Shown: piece after piece, positions 1 through 8,544 of the stretch
Numbering within the stretch: the first letter of the stretch is position 1
How the letters are laid out: each line of letters opens with the position of its first letter
Assembly: GCF_003185915.1 (NCBI RefSeq)
Contig: NZ_QHLZ01000001.1
Coordinates: forward strand, 124,001 to 188,000
Direction: 5' to 3'
DNA from: Arthrobacter psychrochitiniphilus
GTDB lineage: Bacteria; Actinomycetota; Actinomycetes; Actinomycetales; Micrococcaceae
Length of the DNA stretch: 64,000 nucleotides
Notes under the pieces: generated by a model
The model's input: only the letters and a program-made list of their open reading frames with translations
Databases searched by the model: none
Told to the model about the DNA's origin: nothing
Made by a program: the position numbers and the translations under genes

Positions 1-1248
1 GGCGACCAGGCCAATCACAATGACAGTGCGCCGGGCAACCTTGACTTCCATTTCCGGCTTGGGCTCGCCCTTGACAATGACGTTGGAGTAAATGTCGTGG
101 GCAAAGGATGCGGCTGCCGTGATGGTCAGGCCTGCAACAACAGCCAGGATCGTGGCGAAGGCAACGGCGGAAATGAAGCCGAGCAGCAGGGGCCCGCCCA
201 CCACAAAGGCCAGCAGCGGAGCCGCCGCGTTGACGCCGCCCGGGGCCGCCAGGATGGCTTCCTTGCCGATCAGTGCACCTGCACCGTAGCCAAGAACCAG
301 GGTGAAGACGTAGAAGGCGCCAATGAGCCAGATGGCCCAAACCACGGACTTGCGGGCTTCCTTGGCGGTGGGAACTGTGTAGAAGCGCATGAGCACGTGG
401 GGCAGGGCCGCGGTACCCAAGACCAAGGCCAGGGCCAGGGAGACAAAGTCAAGCGGGGCCTTGCCGTACTGGGCGCCCGGATTCAGCAACGCCTCGCCCA
501 CACCGCCTTCGTTGATAGAGGTCTGGACTGCGGCGTCCATGAGGGTAGAGAGATTGAAACCGTGCATGGCCAAAACGATGATGGTCATGATGGCCGCGCC
601 AATGATCAGCAGGAACGCCTTGATGATCTGCACCCATGTGGTGCCTTTCATGCCGCCGATTAATACGTAGACGATCATGAGCACGCCCACCACGGCGATC
701 ACAATGTTCTGGCCGGCCTTGTTGGTGTTGTCCAAGCCAAGCAGCAGCGAGACTAGTCCGCCGGCGCCAGCCATCTGGGCCAGCAGGTAGAAGAAGCAAA
801 CCACCAAGGTGGTGGTGGCGGCGGCAATGCGAATGGGGCGCTGCTTGAGCCGGAAGGAGAGGACATCGGCCATGGTGAACTTGCCGGTATTGCGCAGCAG
901 TTCCGCTACAAGCAGCAGGGCTACAAGCCAGGCCACCAAGAAACCGATGGAGTACAGGAAGCCGTCGTAGCCGTTGACGGCAATGGCACCGGTGATGCCC
1001 AGGAAGGATGCGGCGGAGAGATAGTCACCGGCAATCGCGGTACCGTTCTGGCCGCCGGAGAAGGAGCGGCCCGCCGCGTAGTAGTCGGCAGCGGTTTTGT
1101 TGTTACGGCTGGCGCGGAACACCACAATCATGGTGACGGCCACGAAGCCAATGAAGATCAAAATGTTGATCCAAGAATTTTCCTTGGTTTGTTCACTGAG
1201 CGACTTCGCCAGCGGTGCAACGTTTAACAGAGCGGAGGATAGGCTCAC
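1..1248 (-). CDS. Sodium:solute symporter (cation/acetate symporter family), 3' end outside the window
   Basis: This is a membrane permease of the sodium:solute symporter family, probably importing acetate or another short monocarboxylate. I translated it from a GTG at 1248; 416 codons are visible and the C-terminus lies beyond base 1. The N-terminus runs through a first membrane helix (NILIFIGFVAVTMIVVF), then the family segment with YYAAGRSFSGGQNG and GDYLSAASFLG, followed by further hydrophobic helices. It starts 3 bases after the stop of the DUF485 gene, the usual partner order for ActP-type permeases. The substrate is inferred from the family only. The second symporter at 4957-6456 is a related protein sharing the YLSAASFLG segment. 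Confidence 0.85.
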   Translation of the reverse strand, partial: MSLSSALLNVAPLAKSLSEQTKENSWINILIFIGFVAVTMIVVFRASRNNKTAADYYAAGRSFSGGQNGTAIAGDYLSAASFLGITGAIAVNGYDGFLYSIGFLVAWLVALLLVAELLRNTGKFTMADVLSFRLKQRPIRIAAATTTLVVCFFYLLAQMAGAGGLVSLLLGLDNTNKAGQNIVIAVVGVLMIVYVLIGGMKGTTWVQIIKAFLLIIGAAIMTIIVLAMHGFNLSTLMDAAVQTSINEGGVGEALLNPGAQYGKAPLDFVSLALALVLGTAALPHVLMRFYTVPTAKEARKSVVWAIWLIGAFYVFTLVLGYGAGALIGKEAILAAPGGVNAAAPLLAFVVGGPLLLGFISAVAFATILAVVAGLTITAAASFAHDIYSNVIVKGEPKPEMEVKVARRTVIVIGLVA

Positions 1249-1251
1249 GGG

Positions 1252-1620
1252 CTAGACCTCTTCCTTGGACTTGGCGTCTGAATCAATCTGCTTTTCCAGG
1301 CGCTGGCGAATGGCCGCTGCCTGGGGGTCAAGTTTGCGGTTGGCGTACATGACGTACCACGTGGTGATGCCGAAGGTGCTGACGAACTGCAGCATCCCGA
1401 AGATCAAACCAACATTGATGTTGCCCCACACCTTGATGGACATGAAGTCATGGGCGTAAGCGGCCAACAGGACGTAGGCGAAGTACCAGACCAGAAAGCC
1501 AATGGCTACCGGGAAAACAAAGTTCCTGTGTGATTTGCGCAAACTCTTGAACTCTTCCGAGTTCTGTTCCGCAATAAAGTCCACTGGACCTTCAGCACGT
1601 GCGTGGGCAGAATTACCCAT
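1252..1620 (-). CDS. DUF485 small membrane protein, partner of the downstream symporter
   Basis: A 122-residue protein of the DUF485 (YjcH-like) family, small two-helix inner-membrane proteins normally encoded just before acetate-type symporters. Residues about 22-35 carry the soluble lead-in (SEEFKSLRKSHRNFVFP). Two hydrophobic segments follow at about 35-58 and 68-92, ending in a charged tail (KSKEEV). The ATG at 1620 is preceded on the minus strand by GAGGA. The stop is 3 bases from the GTG of the symporter, so the two form one transcription unit, read away from the divergent kinase gene. Its exact role is not established; an accessory role to the permease is inferred from linkage. Confidence 0.88.
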   Translation of the reverse strand: MGNSAHARAEGPVDFIAEQNSEEFKSLRKSHRNFVFPVAIGFLVWYFAYVLLAAYAHDFMSIKVWGNINVGLIFGMLQFVSTFGITTWYVMYANRKLDPQAAAIRQRLEKQIDSDAKSKEEV

Positions 1621-1789
1621 GATTCCTCCTCAAGTGATGTGATCTCTTTCACTATGAAGTGTTTTTGCTCACGCCCTGGGGTGTATTGGGTGTTGTCGCG
1701 GTGAACGGTCTCAGACGTGCGCCGAACGGTAGTTTTCCTTTCAGCTGTCCCGCCTCACGCCACCGCCCGGGCCGGTTACTCTTGGGAGC

Positions 1790-3022
1790 ATGTCTTCTCC
1801 TGTTCTGAGCGACTCCACGCTCCTGCTGGTCATCGCCATTGCAGCCGTGGTGGCCGCCGTCGCCGTTGTTGCTTTGGTAGGGTTCCGGCTCTCGCGTTCT
1901 TACCGCGAATTGGGCACCGACGCCGAACATGCAACGTTCGCCGCCCTGCACTCAGCGGCAGCCGCCGGTGAACAACTGCGTGACGGGCTGGAACCGGCCG
2001 GCGCCCTCAAAGCGAGCAAACAGTTGCGCGCATTGCTCAACTGTGCAGCCTTTGCCATGACAGACGGCGCCCGCCTCTTGGCGTGGGATGGGACAGGCAC
2101 CACAGCGCGCGAACCTACCTCCGAGGTGGTCATGGCCTTGGCAGCAAAGGCACTGAGCAACGGCCGCACCCAGGTGGCCACGCTGGATAAGACCTTGCGC
2201 GAATCGCTGGGGCTACCCCCGGACGGTGAACTCAAAGCTGCCGTGATCTGCCCGCTCAAAGTAGATTCACGGGCTGTAGGAACCGTGATCATCTTGTCCA
2301 AGTCACCCAGTGCTGGGCTTGTCCGGGCCACCAACGAGGTTGCTGCGTGGGTGTCCGCCCAGTTGGAGCTGGCTGAGCTTACTTCCTCCCGCACGCTCCT
2401 GGCAGAGGCGGAAGTGCGTGCCCTGCGCGCCCAAATCAGTCCGCATTTCATTTACAACTCGCTCAATGCCATTGCTTCCTTCATCAATACTGATCCGCAG
2501 CGGGCCCGGGATCTGGTGGTGGAATTCGCCGATTTCACTCGCTACTCGTTCCGCCGGCACGGTGATTTCACCACGCTTGCCGAGGAACTGCGCTGCATTG
2601 ACCGCTACCTGCTGCTGGAGAACGCCCGCTTCGGGGACAGGCTTCAGGTCAGCTTGCAGATTGCCCCGGAGGTCCTGAGTACCGTCATTCCCTTCCTGAG
2701 CCTGCAACCACTCGTGGAGAATGCTGTCCGGCACGGTATCGAGGCCAAGGTGGGCAAAGGGCTGGTGCAGATCGGAGCCCGTGATTTAGGCGCCTACACG
2801 GAAGTCACCATTGAGGACGACGGCGTGGGGATGGATCCGGAGCAACTGCGCCTTGTGTTGGCAGGCCAGCAGGACGGCACCCATGTAGGGTTGCGCAACG
2901 TCGATACCCGGCTGCGGCAGGTCTACGGGGACGATCACGGCCTCACCATTGACACAGGGGTGGGCCACGGGATGCTGATCACCATGACGGTGCCCAAGAA
3001 CCAGCCCGGACACGACGCCTAA
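1790..3022 (+). CDS. LytS-type sensor histidine kinase (TM + GAF-like + His_kinase + HATPase)
   Basis: A 410-residue sensor kinase of the LytS/YehU class. One membrane helix lies at about residues 10-31. A GAF-like sensory region spans about 60-200, with no LytS-type multi-helix sensor. The PF06580 phosphoacceptor segment follows, with QISPHFIYNSLNAI and His219. Then comes the ATPase, with the N box (PLVENAVRHG, 307-316), a G box (DDGVGM, about 343-348) and GLRN (367-370). It should phosphorylate the LytTR regulator at 3846. A DinB-type gene lies between the two on the other strand. The only purine stretch near the ATG (GGGAG) is too close for a good ribosome site. Flanking symporters suggest a carboxylate-related signal, by inference. 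Confidence 0.9.
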   Translation: MSSPVLSDSTLLLVIAIAAVVAAVAVVALVGFRLSRSYRELGTDAEHATFAALHSAAAAGEQLRDGLEPAGALKASKQLRALLNCAAFAMTDGARLLAWDGTGTTAREPTSEVVMALAAKALSNGRTQVATLDKTLRESLGLPPDGELKAAVICPLKVDSRAVGTVIILSKSPSAGLVRATNEVAAWVSAQLELAELTSSRTLLAEAEVRALRAQISPHFIYNSLNAIASFINTDPQRARDLVVEFADFTRYSFRRHGDFTTLAEELRCIDRYLLLENARFGDRLQVSLQIAPEVLSTVIPFLSLQPLVENAVRHGIEAKVGKGLVQIGARDLGAYTEVTIEDDGVGMDPEQLRLVLAGQQDGTHVGLRNVDTRLRQVYGDDHGLTIDTGVGHGMLITMTVPKNQPGHDA

Positions 3023-3069
3023 AAAATCGACTCCGCACCGTTTATTTGACGCTACCAAACTCGCTGGGT

Positions 3070-3708
3070 TTAGAGCGTTGCTGCGAATGTCTCCGCCCCT
3101 GCACCGCTGAATTCGGTGACGGCCACCGGACGGCCGGAAACTGCCAGCAAAAGTGCCATGGCACTAGCTCGAACCTCGGCGCCGGCACCATGGCTGAACA
3201 CGGTATCCGTAGCCATCATGTGCCACCCCTTGGCCAGTTCCTTCCCACCGCCCATCTTCACTGAGGTCTTCAGCTGATATGCCAAGGCCGTGGCAACGTG
3301 CTCAGCCGGGTAGTCCCGGTCAATCCCCAACGGGCCGCGGATGTCCTCCCCATGCACGAACGCCTCCACTAGGCGGGTGGCTAAAGGTGCCGGTGGAGAA
3401 GAGGTGCGCAAACGCACAGCACGGAACTCGGCGAGCGTCTCCTGCGGGTCTTGGGCCTTCTCCCTCGCTACGCCAACAGCATTGGCGCGGTCAAAATCAA
3501 AGCGAGCAGCCAGCATGTCCCGCATGAAGCTCAGACGGGTGGTTTTTGCCGTGTCCACGAGATGGGCCAGCACATCATGGACATTCCACCCCGGGCAGGT
3601 GGAGGCACTAAGCCATGAGGTGGAGGCCAATGGCTCCAGATCCGCAATCAGTGCTTGGCGCTCATCATGGACTAAACGCCACAACGCCACATCAGCTTCC
3701 TTCATCAT
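3070..3708 (-). CDS. DinB / mycothiol-dependent maleylpyruvate isomerase family protein
   Basis: About 213 residues, with start at the tandem ATGATG (3708 or 3705) behind GGCGGG. The N-terminal part (RQALIADLEPLASTSWLSAS, then CPGWNVHDVLAHLVD) is the helical-bundle metal-binding signature of actinobacterial maleylpyruvate-isomerase-like proteins. HDVLAH provides the first metal-ligand His and FVHGEDIRGPLG contributes a second. Family members use mycothiol as cofactor, but the substrate cannot be read from sequence. The gene is convergent with the kinase and divergent from the LytTR regulator, splitting the two-component pair. An in-frame extension to 3798 exists, but its Arg/Gly-rich sequence does not resemble the family. 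Confidence 0.8.
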   Translation of the reverse strand: MMKEADVALWRLVHDERQALIADLEPLASTSWLSASTCPGWNVHDVLAHLVDTAKTTRLSFMRDMLAARFDFDRANAVGVAREKAQDPQETLAEFRAVRLRTSSPPAPLATRLVEAFVHGEDIRGPLGIDRDYPAEHVATALAYQLKTSVKMGGGKELAKGWHMMATDTVFSHGAGAEVRASAMALLLAVSGRPVAVTEFSGAGAETFAATL

Positions 3709-3832
3709 CCCGCCATCAAAGCAAGCACCCGCAGCACATGTCAACACTTCAACACGGCTCAGCGCCCTACCGCGGTTAGCGCCTCTCCGCCTCCCCACCC
3801 CTCGCTTCGCTCCGGCGGGGCCCCTCGGCGGT

Positions 3833-3845
3833 TAGGCTTAGCCCC
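3833..3845 (+). promoter_or_regulatory. Probable -10 box giving a leaderless mRNA for the LytTR regulator
   Basis: TAGGCT at 3833-3838 is followed by 7 bases and then the ATG at 3846. There is no purine-rich ribosome site between them. This spacing is what leaderless actinobacterial transcripts show, with transcription starting at or next to the A of the ATG. No convincing -35 box is visible. Confidence 0.4.
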
Positions 3846-4571
3846 ATGATCAATGTGCTTGTTGCTGACGACGAGTTGCCTGCTATCGAGGAATTGGCGT
3901 TTCTGTTGGGCCGGGACCCCCGTGTCGGCACCATCCACCAAGCCATGGGCGGGGCCGAAGCCCTCGATCTCTTGGCGGCACATGAGGTGGATGCCGTGTT
4001 CTTGGACATCCACATGCCAGGGCTGTCCGGGCTGGAACTAGCCGAGCTCATTGGCCAGCGCCCCAACCCGCCGGTCGTCGTGTTTGTGACGGCCGATGAC
4101 GACCGTGCCCTCGAAGCCTTTGAGCTCGCCGCCATTGACTACCTGCTTAAGCCACTACGCACGGAACGCTTGACCCGGACGGTGGACAGGGTTGTGGAAC
4201 TTGTGGCACACCCGGCCGCCGTCGACGAAGTAGAAATGATCACAGTAGACCAAGGCGGGATCAGCCGGATCATCCGCTTGGACGAGGTCAAGTTTGTGCA
4301 GGCGCAGGGCGACTACGCCCGGCTGCACACAGCCGAGGCCAGCTATTTGATCCGTGTCCCACTGGCAGATCTTGAACAACGCTGGGCCGAGGCCGGATTC
4401 TTACGTATTCACCGCTCCTATCTGGTATGCATGCAATTTGTCACTGCTTTGCGGCTCAGCACCGCAAAACCCACCGTGTCAGTGGGCAGTGCAGTTCTTC
4501 CTGTCAGTCGCAGGCACGTTCCCGTCCTCCGCGACCATTTGCAGGCCACCCGCGTGCGGCCCGCTCCGTGA
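3846..4571 (+). CDS. LytTR-family response regulator
   Basis: A 241-residue DNA-binding response regulator. The receiver domain covers residues 1-115, with acidic pair Asp8/Asp9, phospho-acceptor Asp54 in VFLDIHMPG, Thr82 in VFVTADDD and Lys102 in YLLKPL. A LytTR DNA-binding domain follows at about 131-232, marked by VKFVQAQGDYARLHT and FLRIHRSYLV. It pairs with the kinase at 1790-3022. Its stop overlaps a GTG start of the DUF485 gene (GTGA, 4568-4571), so regulator, DUF485 and symporter are probably one operon. The operon may regulate itself and the divergent symporter module at 1-1620; that is inference. Confidence 0.92.
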   Translation: MINVLVADDELPAIEELAFLLGRDPRVGTIHQAMGGAEALDLLAAHEVDAVFLDIHMPGLSGLELAELIGQRPNPPVVVFVTADDDRALEAFELAAIDYLLKPLRTERLTRTVDRVVELVAHPAAVDEVEMITVDQGGISRIIRLDEVKFVQAQGDYARLHTAEASYLIRVPLADLEQRWAEAGFLRIHRSYLVCMQFVTALRLSTAKPTVSVGSAVLPVSRRHVPVLRDHLQATRVRPAP

Positions 4572-4960
4572 GCCTTGGCCCCGGCCGCCCCCCAGCGCCC
4601 GGCAGGGTCCGGGTGTCAGCCCCGCGCACCCAAGCCCCCCATCTTCCCGCCACAACCTCAGTTTCACAAGAGGTTGCCGAACAATCGGCCGTGGGCGAGA
4701 TCATGGTGCAGTCACTGATCCGTTCGCAATTGCGCCTTGCCTTAGTGGTGACCGCAGGATTCATGGCGTCCCTGCTTTTCTGCTGGGTGCTGGTGAGTTG
4801 GGTGCCATTCTTTTCACAGTGGCGCATTATGGGTATCCCCGCACCGTGGCTTCTCCTTGGAGTGGGCGCCTACCCCATCATCGGTGTCTGCGCCTGGCTC
4901 TATGTTCGTGCGGCCACCAAAAATGAGGCCCAGTACCGGGACCTTGTGGAGGAGAAATGA
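4568..4960 (+). CDS. DUF485-like small membrane protein of the second symporter module
   Basis: A short membrane protein placed exactly where DUF485 proteins sit, with its stop overlapping the symporter ATG (ATGA, 4957-4960). The conserved part has two hydrophobic helices (RLALVVTAGFMASLLFCWVL and WLLLGVGAYPIIGVCAWLYV) and a charged tail (KNEAQYRDLVEEK). The start is uncertain. A GTG at 4568 overlaps the regulator stop and gives 130 residues with a Pro-rich head. An internal ATG at 4703 gives 85 residues. I chose 4568 for the coupling and the GC-rich third codon positions. Similarity to the DUF485 protein at 1252-1620 is in layout more than in residues. Confidence 0.7.
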   Translation: MSLGPGRPPAPGRVRVSAPRTQAPHLPATTSVSQEVAEQSAVGEIMVQSLIRSQLRLALVVTAGFMASLLFCWVLVSWVPFFSQWRIMGIPAPWLLLGVGAYPIIGVCAWLYVRAATKNEAQYRDLVEEK

Positions 4961-6456
4961 ATCCGAGCATTGGCTACACGGCCCTGATTCTTGTCTCCGT
5001 CACAACAGCCCTTATTGGCTTTTACGGGCTGCGAGTCTCCCGGACAACCAGTGATTTCTACGTAGCTTCCCGCACAGTGCGCCCCTGGTGGAACGCCTCC
5101 GCCATTGGCGGAGAATATCTCTCCGCCGCCAGTTTTCTAGGCATCGCCGGACTCATCGTCATTTCCGGAATCGATGCCCTGTGGTTCCCCATCGGTTACA
5201 CCGCCGGATACCTCATGCTGTTGTTCTTTGTGGCCGCTCCCCTGCGCCGCTCAGGGGCTTACACCATTCCGGATTTCGCCGAGGCCAGACTCGAGTCCAC
5301 AACAGCCCGCTATGTCACAAGTGTTCTGGTGGTCATAGTCGGCTGGTTTTACATTGTGCCGCAATTACATGGGGCAGCGCTGACCATACGCACTACCACG
5401 GGGCTGCCTTCATGGGTTGGGGCCGGCGTCGTAGTAGTGGTTGTGGTTCTGACAGTGGTCACGGGCGGCATGCGCTCAATAACCTTTGTGCAGGCCTTTC
5501 AATACTGGCTTAAGCTCACTGCCCTAGCCGTTCCCGCCATCTTCATCCTCCTGATGCTGGCAGGCGAGGGCCCCGGACCCGTCCTGCAGACCGGCACGGA
5601 ACTGTTCCCCCCAGCCGCTCCCATCACGGGCGATTCAAGCTACCGCACCTTTTCCTTGCTCATCGCCTTGCTCTTTGGCACCCTCGGACTGCCTCACGTC
5701 CTGGTCCGTTTCTATACCAACCCCAACGGCGCTGCTGCCCGGCGCACCACCTTGATCGTTTTGGGACTCCTCACTATTTTTTATCTCTTCCCCACTATCT
5801 ACGGGGTGCTGGGACGGGCGTTTCTGCCAATGCCAGGAGCCGGGGAGTCCCCTGACGCCACGGTGCTACTGATCCCGGGCACACTCGTAGGAGGCGTGGC
5901 CGGTGACATGCTGTCCGCGTTGGTGGTAGCTGGCGCCTTTGCCGCATTCCTATCAACTACCTCAGGTTTAGTGGTCTCCCTGGCCGGCGTCATTAGCCAG
6001 GATCTCCTGGGGGGAAGCGTCAGGGGATTCCGACTCGCAGCCGTGCTTGCCGCCGTCGTCCCGTTTGGTTTTGCCATGATGACAGACTCACTGGCGTTGG
6101 CGGGAAGTGTGGGACTTGTGTTTGCATTCACTGCCTCCACCATTTGCCCACTGCTGCTGTTGGGTATCTGGTGGCGCGGGCTTACCGACGCCGGTGCCGT
6201 GGCCGGAATGCTCACCGGCGGGCTGCTGTGCGGTGCCGCAATACTTCTTGGCTCCGGGGTGGCGCACAATTCACCGTGGCGTGATGTGCTGACCCAGCCC
6301 GCCGCATGGACTGTCCCGGCAGCATTCCTGGTCACCATCTTGGTCTCCAAAGCCACAAAACACCGGCGCAGCGCCTCACTCTCCCGGTTCATGACTAAGC
6401 TCCATGTGCCGGAACGGCCGCTGGCACAAGAAAACCCCCGCTCACAGGCCGGTTGA
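4957..6456 (+). CDS. Sodium:solute symporter, cation/acetate symporter family
   Basis: A 499-residue permease with about 13 hydrophobic segments. The family region after the first helix (FYVASRTVRPWWNASAIGG, then EYLSAASFLG) matches the symporter at 1-1248. GGMRSITFVQAFQYW near residues 168-182 is the sodium-symporter signature found in ActP/MctC-like carriers. The likely role is proton- or sodium-driven uptake of acetate, pyruvate or a similar acid. It is translationally coupled to the DUF485 gene and closes the operon with the LytTR regulator. A hairpin overlapping the stop codon probably ends transcription. Confidence 0.9.
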   Translation: MNPSIGYTALILVSVTTALIGFYGLRVSRTTSDFYVASRTVRPWWNASAIGGEYLSAASFLGIAGLIVISGIDALWFPIGYTAGYLMLLFFVAAPLRRSGAYTIPDFAEARLESTTARYVTSVLVVIVGWFYIVPQLHGAALTIRTTTGLPSWVGAGVVVVVVVLTVVTGGMRSITFVQAFQYWLKLTALAVPAIFILLMLAGEGPGPVLQTGTELFPPAAPITGDSSYRTFSLLIALLFGTLGLPHVLVRFYTNPNGAAARRTTLIVLGLLTIFYLFPTIYGVLGRAFLPMPGAGESPDATVLLIPGTLVGGVAGDMLSALVVAGAFAAFLSTTSGLVVSLAGVISQDLLGGSVRGFRLAAVLAAVVPFGFAMMTDSLALAGSVGLVFAFTASTICPLLLLGIWWRGLTDAGAVAGMLTGGLLCGAAILLGSGVAHNSPWRDVLTQPAAWTVPAAFLVTILVSKATKHRRSASLSRFMTKLHVPERPLAQENPRSQAG

Positions 6457-6477
6457 CTCAGGCTGGTTGAGCGGGGG
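6435..6477 (+). terminator. Rho-independent-type hairpin at the end of the symporter operon
   Basis: CCCCCGCTCA at 6435-6444 pairs with TGAGCGGGGG at 6468-6477. The left arm lies inside the last codons of the symporter gene. There is no T-run, as is common in high-GC actinobacteria. Confidence 0.6.
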
Positions 6478-6518
6478 CTTCGGGAAGTGCTTGCTTGCTG
6501 GGTGTTACTGGCCGGACT

Positions 6519-7124
6519 TCATTTGCCGGGCACCGGGTCAATCGAGGCCATGAGCTCAACAACCCGGTCAAGGAAGGCGTCAACTTGGCTTTCTTCATAA
6601 CCGTCGGTTCCCTTTGCCGGGGCGAACACCGCACGCCTGACTACATCTACGCTCAGCTCGCCGTTGTCTTCGATGTAGACCAGAAGTTCACGGCACAGCA
6701 CGTCCACATCTTCAATGGTGTAGCTTTGCGCGTTGCGTCTTGCCGGGCGGCGGAAGCGTTCCCCGTCGGGGCGGTGCAGCCGTCCACGCAGTACCGACGC
6801 CGTCTTGCCGATCTTCATCATCCACGCTTTTTCACCCTCAGAGGCGATGAGCAGTTCCTTCTCACGCAACACAAACTCGTCTTCAATCCGATCCATGGCC
6901 GCATCCACCGCCAGGGCGCTGTACCCTCCGCGGGCCGGATCAAAAGAGGCCGTACGCACGTCATAGCTGGTGATTGCCTTGCCCTGCGTATCAGTGTTGA
7001 GGAAGTAGGCGCGGGCACGTTCCAAGAACACGTCTACTTGCTTGACGTTGTATCCAACTTCCTTGGGACCCACCAATTTGAACTTGGAGTTGGTCCGGTG
7101 TGTTTCTTCCACAGTCACAGTCAT
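6519..7124 (-). CDS. DivIVA-domain (DivI1A repeat) protein
   Basis: A 201-residue soluble protein with two copies of the short actinobacterial DivIVA-like motif. One is near residues 24-50 (GYNVKQVDVFLERARAYF) and one near the C-terminus (GYEESQVDAFLDRVVELM). Between them lies a middle segment with a charged helix (EDEFVLREKELLIASEGEKA). Proteins with such repeats are thought to be related to the polar growth and division scaffold, but this one lacks a long coiled coil, so a scaffold role is not shown. It is the last gene of the minus-strand rpsB...cdsA block, 58 bases after cdsA. Confidence 0.8.
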   Translation of the reverse strand: MTVTVEETHRTNSKFKLVGPKEVGYNVKQVDVFLERARAYFLNTDTQGKAITSYDVRTASFDPARGGYSALAVDAAMDRIEDEFVLREKELLIASEGEKAWMMKIGKTASVLRGRLHRPDGERFRRPARRNAQSYTIEDVDVLCRELLVYIEDNGELSVDVVRRAVFAPAKGTDGYEESQVDAFLDRVVELMASIDPVPGK

Positions 7125-7182
7125 TCCTTGAACATTTCTCGTTAGAGGTGCAACATACGCTGCAAAGCACGGGTTTCTAGAG

Positions 7183-8544
7183 TTAGAAACTGCCCAAAAC
7201 AGTAAAGATCACATAAGCAACGGGAGCGGCAAACAAGATGGAGTCCAGCCTGTCCATGACCCCGCCGTGGCCGGGAAGGAGGTTACTCATGTCCTTCACA
7301 CCGAGTTCTCGTTTCACCATTGACTCGGCGAAGTCTCCGCCAGTGCCTGCAAAGACCATACCCACGGCCAGGGCCAAACCAACCCACCAGTCTTGATCGA
7401 GCAAGAACACTGTTGCAGGAATAGCCACAAGGGTTGCTCCACCCAGAGATCCGGCAAAACCTTCCCAAGACTTTTTCGGACTGATCTTTGGTGCCATGGG
7501 ATGTTTGCCAAACAACACCCCCACCAAGTAGCCGAACGTATCGTTTGCAACAACCAAAAGGAGCATGATGATCACTTGCACCACGCCGGCGTTCACGTGT
7601 TCAAGATCCAGTGTCAATGCGAGTGTGGGGCCGCTTTCCGCACGCAACATCAAGAAGACGAAACTGAGCAGGAACGGTATCCACATGAGGGTGAAAAGAC
7701 CGGCCAGAATGCTCTTGACAGCTCCCGGCTCGGAATCCAGTGAGCGCCATAAAACGGTGGCACCGGCACTGGCAACAAGGGCGAAAAGGAGGCCCTCGGA
7801 ACCAGCAAAGTAAGCAGCCGATGGCATGGCCAGGGCACCCACCATTACCGGGGTCAAGGGAGCTTTAATCCCTTTACCGGTGACGGCGCGCGTCACCTCC
7901 CAGACTCCGACGCAGGCGAACACGGTGGCCAGAGCTACGAAACCCACGGGGTAGAACAGTAAGGACCCCAGAACCAACCCCAGCAAAATGACACCCACAG
8001 TGATTGCTGCTGGCAAGTCACGGCCGGCTTTAGGGGTGCGCTGTGCTTTGGGTGTTGTAGCAACGTCAGGCATTGCTCCAATGGGGCCCTGTGGCACGGG
8101 GATCAGTGGGATACCTGTCACCGCCAGTGCCGAAACGGGTCCCGGAGCTATCAGGGAGGGTTCCATCTCCTCCGGAGCCACGGCCTCGGCATTGTTGGCC
8201 AGGGTGTCGTCGTTGCCACGCGCCGTCACGGCTGGCTCGCCTACCTGTACCTGCGTCTGGGCGCTGGCCTGGGAGTCCCCGGCAGTTGCCGGCTCTTCCT
8301 GCTCTTGCGTCCCGGATTCAGTGGCAGTGTCCGTACTATCGGTTGCTCTCTCGGTGAGATTAGTTTTTGCTGCCGGACTGTTTTTGGGCACTATAACGGG
8401 AATCATGCCTGTCAGCTCAGCTTGGCGACGGGCTTTCCGTGAGGGGAATTGATACTCGGCTGGTGGTTGAGCCAACTTGAGCTCTGGATTTGACGCGGCC
8501 GGCTCCGAATCGGAGCCGGCCGGCGTGCTCTGGGGGTCCTTCAT
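7183..8544 (-). CDS. cdsA: Phosphatidate cytidylyltransferase (CDP-diacylglycerol synthase)
   Basis: A membrane enzyme making CDP-diacylglycerol from phosphatidate and CTP, the branch point for all phospholipids. The signature SMVKRELGVKDMSNLLPGHG followed by GVMDRLD near the C-terminus is complete. The catalytic half (about residues 175-453) has the usual multiple helices. Unusually, the first 170 or so residues are a hydrophilic Ala/Glu/Thr/Pro-rich extension with no recognisable domain, making the protein 453 residues instead of the usual 270-300. The ATG overlaps the frr stop by one base (TAATG), so the two are co-translated. The cdsA product should feed the CDP-alcohol phosphotransferase (16.8 kb) and cardiolipin synthase (24.2 kb). 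Confidence 0.95.
   Translation of the reverse strand: MKDPQSTPAGSDSEPAASNPELKLAQPPAEYQFPSRKARRQAELTGMIPVIVPKNSPAAKTNLTERATDSTDTATESGTQEQEEPATAGDSQASAQTQVQVGEPAVTARGNDDTLANNAEAVAPEEMEPSLIAPGPVSALAVTGIPLIPVPQGPIGAMPDVATTPKAQRTPKAGRDLPAAITVGVILLGLVLGSLLFYPVGFVALATVFACVGVWEVTRAVTGKGIKAPLTPVMVGALAMPSAAYFAGSEGLLFALVASAGATVLWRSLDSEPGAVKSILAGLFTLMWIPFLLSFVFLMLRAESGPTLALTLDLEHVNAGVVQVIIMLLLVVANDTFGYLVGVLFGKHPMAPKISPKKSWEGFAGSLGGATLVAIPATVFLLDQDWWVGLALAVGMVFAGTGGDFAESMVKRELGVKDMSNLLPGHGGVMDRLDSILFAAPVAYVIFTVLGSF

Noticed and set aside
97..663. Plus-strand frame over the first symporter
   Set aside because: The minus-strand frame encodes a clear membrane permease; the plus frame is Gly/Gln/His-rich composition noise.
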